Shown here piece after piece: positions 35,401 to 47,400 of a stretch of DNA of 64,000 nucleotides. The stretch is from Aporrectodea caliginosa. Taxonomy: Eukaryota; Annelida; Clitellata; Crassiclitellata; Lumbricidae. Within the stretch, counting starts at the first letter, position 1. Each line of letters begins with the position of its first letter. The stretch lies in the NCBI GenBank assembly GCA_020284085.1, contig JACEVL010000099.1, positions 1,516,229-1,580,228 of the forward strand. The letters are read 5' to 3'. The translations under genes and the position numbers were made by a program. A model generated the notes under the pieces. The model ran no database searches, was not told where the DNA came from, and worked only from the letters and a program-made list of their open reading frames with translations.

Positions 35401-38400
35401 CTGGATTGGTCAGATCAACGGCCTGTGTAGTCTGAGGGTGATGGAGTGTAGGTTTAAATTGTATTAATGCTTCTGGAATTCATGAAGGGAAATTTGAACT
35501 TCTGCCCCAGGGCTGAGACACTGAGCAGCCGACATCTGGACTACCTGGCAGCCCTGGCTGCCTTGTGTCAATAAGCAGCTTTGATTCCATTTCCCTGGCA
35601 GCCAGAGATGTTTATTTGCTTTGTAAGATTGTGTTGCAGTCTAAGACTTGCGTGCTGATTGGTCTGTTTTGATCTGGTTTTCATTTTCATTTTGCCATCT
35701 CAGACAGCAGTAGTTCACTTCTTCATCCTGCTGCACATTACTTCTCTTTTGAATAAGCTGGTGCCCTGCGCTTGGCTCTCGAGTGGCGCTTTAGAAGTTT
35801 GGAGATTACGATCTGTCAAAATTTCTGGCTGCTAAAATCTGGAAAGTCCAGTTTTCACAGTACTTAATCGTAATCGAAAGCTCCAAACTTCTAAAGTGCC
35901 GCTCGAAAGCCAAGCGCAGAGCATCAGCTTATTCGTGAGTGGCACAGTTTGTATGGCTGATCATGATTGCTTGATTATGACTTGGAAATGTTTGGTACAT
36001 TAATTTACCTTACTAAGTAAATTAATGTACACAAGATTTCCAAACTGTCATAATCATGATCATCCATACAAATTTTGCCACTCTAAAAACTATGATGTGC
36101 ACAGCAAAATGGCATCCTGCAAAATGAAATGAATGATTGCAGCATCAAGTGCAAGTGTTCAGTTTCTTGGTAGCAAAATGATGGTATCTCAGTCTGGTAT
36201 CTCAATCTAGTATCTTGATCTGGTGTATCAGATTCTCTCAATCTGGTATCTCAGTCTGCTATCTTAATCTTCATTTTGAGGCTTGTCAACATCCTGCTGT
36301 CACTGGTTTTAGTTTTCAAAGCTTGTCCAGAACCAGGTCTTAATTGTTCTGAGTTTGATTGGCTTTGGTAAACATTTTCCAGGGCAATTTCTAGAATGTT
36401 CTCAGTTTGCATTCTGCATTCAGGCTTCTTTGATCTTTCAGAGCACTGGAATTTCTAGCTGTAAGGGATTTGATAATGATTATTTGTCATTGGAATGCCA
36501 TTGACTTATAACCTCTGTCATGGCTAGGAAAGACTTAGATGTTATTTAATTAGATTAGAGCCACTGCTGTTTGCCAGGGTTTGTTGTTAAAACCTAGCCT
36601 AGCAGGAGCACAGAATGTGGCCAGGAAAGGATGAAAGGAAGCCATGTGTAAAAATTGCCGTCTGTCAACAGGTTTCTTGTATGGATATTATCCAGACTGC
36701 AAGTACATTGGGCTAGTCTACAGAAAAACTGATCAAGTATACCACGGACCCTTATACCCGGGGTCCACGACTATACTGCACACTTTCAGACAGGCACATT
36801 TTATGGAGCTCCGAATGAAAGTGCACCTCATGAACTGTCTTAAGAATGTATGATAAATAGGGATGATAGGTCATATGCATGACTCAGACATCCAACGGGT
36901 TCAGTTTGGGGGCCTGCTTAGGAGGTGGAAATGATATGGGGAGCTTCATTACTTAGGTCAGTTGGATAGGTTTGATAGGTGGATGAGTAATTAGAATCAG
37001 TACGTGGATTCATCTTATGTGTATGTGGATGATTTACTAGATACAATGGTATATGATAGGTGGGCCTGACAGGTGAGCCTAACTGATAGACAACTGAATG
37101 GAAATGTCTCACAGTGGCGGATCCAGAAATATAGGGGTCAAGTTAAAAGGAGACACTCAAGTTAATGACACTTAAGTTAGTGACCACAAGTTATTTAGTT
37201 AGTAACTACTGTATATAGATATAGTCTATTTTATTATGACTATAGGATGAATTGCTATTGTTTGTTGAGATGCTGATCATGCTGGCATTTGCTTGCGTTG
37301 ATTTGGCAGTTCACCGTGTGGCTAAAATGTTCGGATTTAAAGAAGTCTTTGAATGTGAAGATTGGAATCTGTTCTGGACGGATGGCTGTGTTACGTTATC
37401 TCGAATGATGGATATGAAGAAATTCCAGGTAGCAAAGTAATTATGCTTACGACTGTTCTTAGATTGGTTCTGCATTCGTAGGTTTTTCATGGTCAGGCAC
37501 CACTCACTATAAGGTAACCATATCTATGAGACTATATCCTATGAGTGACTTTGAATAAGGGTGGTAAAAAAGCCTGAGCTCAGGAAAGGCAGTTTATTAT
37601 TACAATTATCCAATACTTGTCTATTCTATTTAACACTTTGACGATGAGCGTGCACTAAAAGTGACTGGGAAACCAGTGCAGCTCATCGAAGTGTTAAGGA
37701 TGCTCTCATATCTGGTAATGTTGGTCACATAGATTTAATAGTTTCAAAATGCGTTATATATTGATTTTACATGATGATGACAAGCCCAGGTTTCGAGCCC
37801 AGCTTACATTGGGGGGAAAGTTACATGTTAACCATTCGACCACAGTGACACTTCTTTACAGTTATCATTAGGCGATGATGGTAATGATAGTTGTCACTAC
37901 CTTTGTGTGTAATAGGTTTCGAATCCAACCCACCTTAAATAATAACTGCTTTTTCTGTAGTTGCTGCTTTAGACGAAACTGTGAATACCATCCCTAGGCT
38001 TATTTACCACTCTTCTTAGATTGGTTCTGCATTCGTAGGTTTTTCACCGCATTGAGCTGAATAGTTAACTGACTCAAAATAGGTGGTCAATCACCTGGGA
38101 ATCGGTGCCAGGCTGCGAACCACTGTTTGAGTAAAACTGCCATAATACTTTGCATTTCTTCGGTGCAACTGATGATCCGAATTCTCATAAATACTGCATT
38201 TGCTCATGTTGAAAAATACTGATGGCTGGAACGTTAGGAAGGCTGATCGCCTAGATTTGTTGTTAATCTAGCTCCTGATAGCAGGTAGATATTTTGCTTT
38301 GCTCTTGTTGATGATTCTGCAAAATTTATGGATGGTGTGTATTTTCGTAGAAAATCAATCACTTTCCTGGAATGAGCGAGATCTGCCGCAAAGATCTTCT

Positions 38401-41400
38401 TGCTCGAAATATGAATCGAATGCTCAGATCCTTTCCAAAGGAATACAACATATTCCCAAGGACATGGTGCCTTCCAGCAGAGTTCGTTCCAGCAACAAGT
38501 TCATTATTATGATTTTTGTCTTAATACATTATGCATTCTGAAGTAGAGTTTGGTAAAACATTGTTTCGAATACCACACTTGTCTCTTATATCCAATCTTC
38601 ATATGCTGGCTAGTCTTTTGCTTTGTATCAGCCATGGATGATTTTTGTTTGCATGCACTGCATCGAAGGAGGTCTAGTGTTATAAGCTGATATGTTATTC
38701 TACCTGGAGTCATGTTCTCCATAGGCTGTTTTCGTGTCTTCTCTGGTTTCCTTCTTAGTTTTTGACCAAGATTACCCTGGATTGTGCTATGGACAATGAC
38801 CTTCCGTTAAAGGGGTGGGGTGATGGTTGAATGGTAATACACAAGAACAGAAGGATGCGGGTTTGATACCCGCTAGCCCCATAAGGTTGACTCAGCGTTC
38901 CACTCTCTAGGCGGTCATACAGTTAAAAATCGAGTCTTGTTTAACTTGTTATCATGTGTTCCTACTATTTCATGTAATCATAGTGTAGTTTGTCAGATTG
39001 ACTGAAGCCTTGAACATGATTATCTTGAATTATTATTTTTTTTATTAGTCATGTTGGTTTGTATGCTGTGCGATGATGCACAAAGTTCAAATTCATTGTC
39101 TGCTGTCACAGTTCTACTGTTTGTCATCCAAACTTATGCATGGCACTTTTGAATTGCTCTTGCACTCAACTGATGCCATGAGTATTGTAACAGTGGCATG
39201 TCTTAGAATTGCATACAGTGGCATATACAGGAGAATATCTTGAATTATTTTTGAATTGTTCTGGCAATGCACTGTATAAATGTCATTCATTTACGTTAAA
39301 TGACATTAATTTCTTTGTATGTTTGTGCAGCTATGCTGACTTTCAGTTGCATGCAAGACGACGAAAACACCGCACGTACATAGTCAAACCCGAGAGTAGT
39401 TGTCAGGGCCGAGGCATTTGGTTGACACGGAAAACAAAGGAGGTATCACCAATTGAAAGACTCATCTGTCAAGTGTACGTCAGCAAGGTAATGGCTCGAG
39501 TTTTTATACTCAGTTATAACTGACTGTTAAAACTCCTGATATGACACTAGTATCAAATGCAGAAGATGCACTAAAACTATGACTGGCATCTGATAAGACA
39601 CTAGTGTCAAATGCAGAAGATGTGCTAAATACAATACAATTGTAATTTGATATTGCACTCCTTTCAAAGTTCAGAAGTTCTCACATGACGAAGTTGCAGA
39701 TACAATTTTATTGCAGAGCAATGGTGAGCGAAAGACTTGCTCAAGGAGTCAAGGTCCCTACACAGTAACCGCCCTGGATGAGGCTCGAACCCATACTCCT
39801 CACGTTACAGGCCAAGCGCTCTAACCAATCGGCCACCGTGCCCCACGAACTACATGTATGACAAAAGTATTGCTGGCCAATTACTAAAGAGTCGATCTAC
39901 TAAGAACAAGTCTTTAGAAAGAGTCCAGACCAAAGTAACTGACTTCATGGTTGAGATTCTATCAGATTCATGTCTTTAATATTTTAATAAGCATTGTATT
40001 ATAGGTTTATGTCTTTGTTTGCAGCCATTTTTAATTGATCGACTGAAGTTCGACTTTAGGATCTATGTTCTCGTAACAAGTGTTGATCCGTTTCGAATCT
40101 ACGTTTTTAAAGACGGCCTCGCTCGGTTTGCTACTGCAAAATATGTTGAGCCAACGAAAAACAATGTGGTATGTTAAATGTATTATGTTAAATGTGTTAG
40201 TTTAACTTGTTCATTTTTATCAGCTGCACGTAGTGTAAAGTAAATCTCCAAAGTTGGAGCTGCATCGGGGAGACCAGCTTATTCGCTTCAGTTGCATCAA
40301 ATCAATTTCCCAAGAAACAGGTTGTTTGATGAGTTTTGGTGACAGGTCAGATTCCATGGGATTGAGCCGGAGGAGACCATGTGTTGCATCTATGGATTGG
40401 AATCTGTTGGTTGGGCTGTAAAGTTAGCACATGGGCACGCTATTGGTGACTCTGCTAGTTTTCTGTGAATTGTGCTGCTTGCTAATGACATTTCTTTCTT
40501 GATGATGGTGGTGGTGGGTGGTGGTGGTGGTGGTGGTGGTGGTGGTGATGATGATGATGATGAATATGATGACTTCTACAGCGGTGAAATATGGTACATG
40601 CCGTTACAAGGGTGCTTTGACAAGACAAGACAAGACTAAAGTCAGAGATACGATATTTCGAAGTAGTCTGACTCGAGTCTAAATGATAATGAAATGTTAG
40701 TTTGTGTTTCGCAATAACCAGGTTGCAGTCTGCAATAACCAGGTTGCAGTCTGCAATAACCAGGCTGCAGTCCACAATGACCTGGCTGCAATCCATAATA
40801 ACCAGGCTGCAATACCGTTGGAAAGCGATAACCAGGCTGCAGTTCGCAATAACCAGACTGTAATCCGCAATAACCAGGCTGCAGTCCGCACTTACCAGGC
40901 TGCAGTTCGCAATAAACAGGCTGCAATCCGTAATAACCAGGCTGCAATCCGTAATAAACAGGCTGCAATCCTCAATAACCAGGCTGCAATCCGCAATAAC
41001 CAGGCTGCAATCCGCAATAACCAGGCTGCAGTCCGTAATAACCAGGCTGCAATCCGCAATAACCAGGCTGCAGTCCGTAATAACCAGGCTGCAATCCGCA
41101 ATAACCAGGCTGCAGTCCGCAATAACCAGGCTGCAGTCTGCAATAACCAGGCTGCACCCGCAATAACCAGGCTGCAAATCGCAATAACCAAGGCTGCAGT
41201 CCGCAATAACCAGGCTGCAGTCCGCAATAACCAGGCTGCAGTCCGCAATAACCAGGCTGCAGTCCGCAATAACCAGGCTGCAATCCGTAATAACCAGGCT
41301 GCAGTCCGTAATAACCAGGCTGCAATCCGTAATAACCAAGCTGCAATCAGCAATAACCAGGCTGCAATCCGTAATGACCAGGCTGCAGTCCGCAATAACC

Positions 41401-44400
41401 AGGCTGCAATCCGCAATAACCAGGCTGCAATCCGCAATAACCAGGCTGCAATCCGCAATAACCAGGCTGCAGTCCGTAATAACCAGGCTGCAATCCTCAA
41501 TAACCAGGCTGCAGTCCGTAATAACCAGGCTGCAATCCGCAATAACCAGGCTGCAATCCGCAATAACCAGGCTGCAGTCCGTAATAACCAGGCTGCAGTC
41601 CGCAATAACCAGGCTGCAGTCCGCAATAACCAGGCTGCAGTCCGCAATAACCAGGCTGCAGTCCGCAATAACCAGGCTGCAGTCCGCAATAACCAGGCTG
41701 CAGTCCGCAATAACCAGGCTGCAGTCCGCAATAAACCAGGCTGCAATCCGCAATAACCAGGCTGCAGTCCGCAATAACCAGGCTGCAGTCCGCAATAACC
41801 AGGCTGCAGTCCGTAATAACCAGGCTGCAGTCCGCAATAACCAGGCTGCAGTCCGCAATAACCAGGCTGCAGTCCGCAATAACCAGGCTGCAATCCGTAA
41901 TAACCAGGCTGCAATCCGCAATAACCAGGCTGCAGTCCGCAATAACCAGGCTGCAGTCCGCAATAACCAGGCTGCAATCCGTAATAACCAGGCTGCAATC
42001 CGCAATAACCAGGCTGCAATCCGTAATAACCAGGCTGCAATCCGCAATAACCAGGCTTCAGTCCGTAATAACCAGGCTGCAATCCGCAATAACCAGGCTG
42101 CAGTCCGCAATAACCAGGCTGCAGTCCGCAATAACCAGGCTGCAATCCGTAATAACCAGGCTGCAATCCGCAATAACCAGGCTGCAATCCGTAATAACCA
42201 GGCTGCAGTCCGCAATAACCAGGCTTCAGTCCGTAATAACCAGGCTGCAGATCCGCAATAACCAGGCTGCAGTCCGCAGTAACCAGGCTGCAGTCCGCAA
42301 TAACCAGGCTACAGTCCGCAATAACCAGGCTACAGTCCGCAATAACCAGGCTGCAGTCCGCAATAACCAGGCTGCAGTCCGCAATAACCAGGCTACAGTC
42401 CGCAATAACCAGGCTGCAGTCCGCACTAACCAGGTTGGAAGATGAGACGACGAGGAAGGGGCCGACCACCCGCTCCATATGTCAAGTTTATGGAATATAA
42501 CAGTCATCAAAATTAACATTTAGTATGCAAAAAAATAATCAAAAAGAACCAGTTTCTTACAGGCAATCTATCAAGGTACTGCAAATTTAGGATCAGGTTC
42601 ATTTTGGGGTGAAGCAGGTAAACGTAGAATTGATATTTGGATATAACTTTGTAGGATAAGATATGTTGTCTGATGTGATAATGCTGCATGACTGTGTGGA
42701 GGATTTGGTCTCAGGTTGTTACATTTGTATGGACTAAAGAGATACTTTATTTAGTTCTGTCTTTCATTGAGACTGAATATCAGTTGAGGAGAAGTTTAGA
42801 AGTCACTGAACTTTTAACATTTCTGCTTACATTGTAGGCAAACATTTACATGCATTTGACAAATTATGCCATCAACAAGGTACACAATCACTACAGCGTT
42901 GATGACGAGGCGGGCAGTAAACGGTAACTAAGTCATGATATTTCTATTCCTGTCTGTCGTTTATGTTTAACGGAAGTTTGGGTGAGAGACGTTGTATGTC
43001 TTGGAATGTTTTGCCCTGAACTTTCCTATTTGTGTCTGAATAATATACCATACTCTATTTGTACACATATTCATTCATTACAGAGTTTTATATAGCACCC
43101 CTTAAAGGCTAGTACTCAGAAGTGCTTCCGACCCGAGCGTGGCTGAAAAGGACAGTTTTGAGGTTAGAATAGAACGTAACAATGTGACAATATATCAACA
43201 TATGGTTGCTATTGCATTTACGTTTAAAATCATCTTAAATCATCAACAACAAAGAATGTACTGTTAGGTCCATTACACCAGTTGACCAGCGTAAGGAAAG
43301 GTTTGTGAGAGACAACCAGTGGTGACTTCTCCAATTTTCATAGAATTATTTGTTTACAGATGGGCTAATTGTTCGTAATCAACAACAACATAAATTAAGG
43401 CAGCTTAGACAGAGCTTTTGTGGAGTACGTAGAAGGTGCTATAAATATTACTAACAATAGTAATAATAATATTTGCTCATTAATTCAAACTGATCTTCGT
43501 ACCAGTGTGTTACACTTCAACCATCTCCCTGCCCCAGATATCTGGGTAATGCATTTCCCCGCCCCACATGCTGCTGATATATGTTAGCATGCTTCTACTT
43601 CTGAGACTTGCTGTTGCAAGATGTAGATTATCAGTGCACTTACAATTATTATCTTGCTTTAATTGTTGTATTTTGGTGCTTTCAGTCGCATTTCGACGGT
43701 TATGCGCTGGCTAGAAAGGAATCACAGTGACGTCAAACGCCTGTGGGCGGACATTGATGACGTCATCATTAAGACGCTGATTTCCGCGCATTCCACTCTT
43801 CGCCAGAACTACAGAAGTTGTTTCCTTAATCACGACCAGATTACAGCCTGTTTCGACATTCTTGGGTTTGATATTCTTCTGGACCATAAACTAAAGCCTC
43901 ATCTTCTGGAAGTGAGTTGATCAGTCTGTGTTGTTGATTTTGGGAGATCTGTTGTTATTATGGTTTACTCGTATTATTATGTTTTATTTTTGTTCAGTTT
44001 TCTTAAGGAGAAAAGTGTAATGAAATATTGGTAGATGAATTCCAGATATTGTGAATTTTATAAGCTTTATGCTTTCATATCGAACATTTATAAAGCAAGG
44101 TTGTCAAATAGTTGCTGAAAATGAAAATATTGGCCTAAAAAGGTTTCTTTAATCATCTGTTGTGAGTAGGATATCAGTTTAGGGTTTTTTATACCTTACC
44201 TTCAAGGGTTGGACCTCTGGTTGTTGATTCACTTGTTCATGTGTTGTTCAGCCGGGCAACCAGTAAGAAACATTATTGTAGAGCATTCTTTTAAGCTGAA
44301 ATGTCTACTTAATTTCTGTTTAATAATAGCTGTGTGTTTTCTTGTGGCATTTCAGATTAATATCAAGTTAAACAACTAGTATAGTGCTTTACAATATGAT

Positions 44401-47400
44401 GCCACAAGATAGCTATGTTTGTTGTTTTTGTTGTTGTGGCATTTCAGGTTAATAGCTAAACAACTACAGTACTTTACAGTATGATGCCACAAAATAGCTT
44501 TTGTTTTTTCTGGCATTTCAGGTGGCATTTCTGCTAGTCAAATAACTACAATGCTCTACTGAATTAATTTTGCCACAAAATAACTGATTGTGTTTTCATT
44601 TAAGGTTAACCACTCGCCCAGTTTTCATACAGACACCGACCTGGACAAAGATATCAAGGAGACGCTGCTCTATGATACTCTGTGCCTAGTTAATTTTGAT
44701 GCAGTTGATCGAAGACAGTGCATAGAAGAGGAAAAACGAAAGATAATGGCACGTCTGACAACCGTCAGAAAAGCAAATGATCCCAAGTATGTTTAGTGAA
44801 AAACAGTAAACTTGAGTCTAAATGAAAATTTAAGAATGCTCTTACAGTAAGTTATCTAATTTGACTTTGATGTAGCTTATGTGTTTTTATTTCAGTACTA
44901 CAAAACTCACAAATTTATCACTGAAGATATGAAATTTGTGAAATATTGCTACTGTAAGAGCCTGAAGAGTTTCGGTAGCACACTTGTGACCCTGGAATTT
45001 GAGGATTCTTTCAGCACATTTGCAAAAACATCTGCAGAATCTAAACAAGAGGTGTTTCGTTCAGTAGTTGATGATGTCTAAAAACTTGCAACTGAATTGG
45101 TGTGTCTTGCAGCTAGGCAATTTGGACTCTGTGATAGAAGGCACAAATGTGTCATTGCTTCACACTACCTTACACATTTAGCTATGAGTGTTAATTCTCT
45201 GCTGTTTTGAAGTGTATGGTATTTCATTTGATTAAACTCCTGCCCAATCCATAAAATTAACTCGTGCTTAAACTTCTAGAGAGAGGACAATTGGAAGATT
45301 ATTGCATTTGAGTTTGGCATTTGACATGGCTTGTATGTATGTATGTATGTATGTATATGGCCATTTATATAGCGCCCTACAAAAAACTCACGAAGGTAGT
45401 ACTGCCAAATAATAATTATGCATATAATTATGACAAAAACTAGCTCTGACCTATGTTTTAGTGTTGGGCAAAGCATCGTGGAGGTGACTGTGTACAGGGG
45501 TATGTATAATTGTGTATGTGTACATGTATGGGTTTTAGTGCATTTTTGTATGTGTGCAATATCAGCTGTAGTCCTGCTCTGTTTACTTGGAGTTCTGTTT
45601 TCTCTGGAGGTTAAGCATATATTCATGAATTTCTTACTTTAGTTCGAGTCGTGATAACTTTGAAAAATTACTGGAGAAATTCAGTGACGAACAGCTTCGA
45701 TACGAGGAAACCCATCTTGGAAACTTCCGTCGTATTTATCCCCTCGAAGGAACCGATCGGTATAACAAGTTTTTCTGCACGAGCAGCTCTGTCTACCAGG
45801 AAACGGCAGCATTCAGAGCCCACACACATTGCTCCAGGTTAGATTTTTCTATCTGTTCATTTCCAATCATGTGTCTGGTCCAGTGGTTTCAACCAGGTTT
45901 CTGCAGAACCCTTATGTTTCTGCAGGTGTCTACCAGGGGTTCCATCTCTGCCACTGCTCATACTCTGGCAGTGCCAGTCCTAAGCCTGGAGAAAGGAGGA
46001 GGGCGACGCTAATCATCTTTGTTATGACACAGTGTCGTTAAACTAACCAAACCAAAGAATGCTGTTGTTCGCTGAGATTGTTTCTGTGCAGTACGCTTGA
46101 ACGTTAGACTGTGTATGTATTGGTAATGTAATATAACAGCCTGCAACAGAGATGTAAATAACTGATATTCAAAGTTTAAAATTCTAAAATCTAAATATTA
46201 TTCGAACATTGCAAGTTACGATTACTTTATTTCTTGAAACATTGGACGGGTGAAACGCTCTGGGATTTGTGAGCAATGAGTGCTTTGTGTAAGGTTCCGT
46301 CACTACAAAAAGGTTGAAAGCCACTGGTCTGGTCAAATGTTGAATCAAGACTCACACAGAGTGCTAAATTTGGAGTCTGGCTTTTACTTTCAGCCTTGTT
46401 CTGAATCTGAAGTAAGTTCGGTTATCTATATGTTAGATCTGACCTGTCATTTATACTGAACTCTAGCATCATTCAGATTGTTAGGGAGCACACTCCGAAG
46501 GTACATAGAAGTGCTATATGGATATGGATATTTACATTATGTAAATTACAAATTACATTAAGCCTACATAAATGTTGTTATGTTACCTTTGTGAAGAATG
46601 GCTTTGCTTGCAGAGGAACTCTGAAATAACAGGTTACTGCAAGAAAACAGAGATATCAAAGGTTGTTGCATGTTGTGCCCTTAGGTTACAGCGTGAGCAG
46701 ATTGTGAGGAGAAAAGAGGAGCTGGACATTTTGCAGAAGAAAAAGAAGGATCCTGCTGTGAGACCTGAAAGCCCTGATGTCAAGAAACCAAAGGCAAAAC
46801 AGAAAATTCCAGAAATTGCAACCGCCGCTGTAATTGAATTGCTGTTCTTGTCCATAGTTTTTTTTACAACTGTAAACATTATTAAACCATAAATTTTACT
46901 CAGAGGGTAAACTTTACATTAGAGGTGAACACCGTAAGATCAGAAGTTTTGAGAACATCTACTAAGCATGCCATTCCATAAATCTGTTACCTCAAACAAT
47001 AACGTTACAATAACGACAAACAACGGCAACAGTTAAACTGTTCTATAAACTGTATCTGAATTGAACTATGACAAATAATCGGTATGAACATTAAAGCCCA
47101 GTAATATTAGTGAACTTAGCCAAAGTCTGAATCCTCAAACATGAAGTCTGACTCAATCTGAACTGTTAACCCATTATAACCAAACTGTCACTATGTAACT
47201 GAAAACTGAGAACTTTACATACAAGACTTCATACTTCAATGTTACAACACTGTAGGTTGCTAAGCAAAATGAAAGTTTATTTAGTTTTTGACAAATAAAG
47301 AATTGTTCACAGTAATTTTTAATAGTCTACAAGCGAAAGTACTTAAGAAACAACAATTATGCTTCTGCTTTTTCTGTAAAGCTTGCATTAAAAAACAATT

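Noticed and set aside
37113..37140. Another hAT insertion starting CAGTGGCGGATCCAG
   Set aside because: No matching right end or 8-bp duplication was found downstream.
40711..42436. CRISPR-like array
   Set aside because: The units are contiguous 21-mers without unique spacers, and the genome is eukaryotic.
40482..42519. Open frames up to 577 codons on both strands
   Set aside because: They are pure translations of the 21-bp minisatellite, whose period is a multiple of three. They overlap each other in several frames and lie in an intron.
44881..45081. Possible alternative TTLL exon with an ATTTCAG acceptor
   Set aside because: In the required phase it stops after about a dozen codons (TTKLTNLSLKI), and exon 10 joins exon 11 in phase without it.
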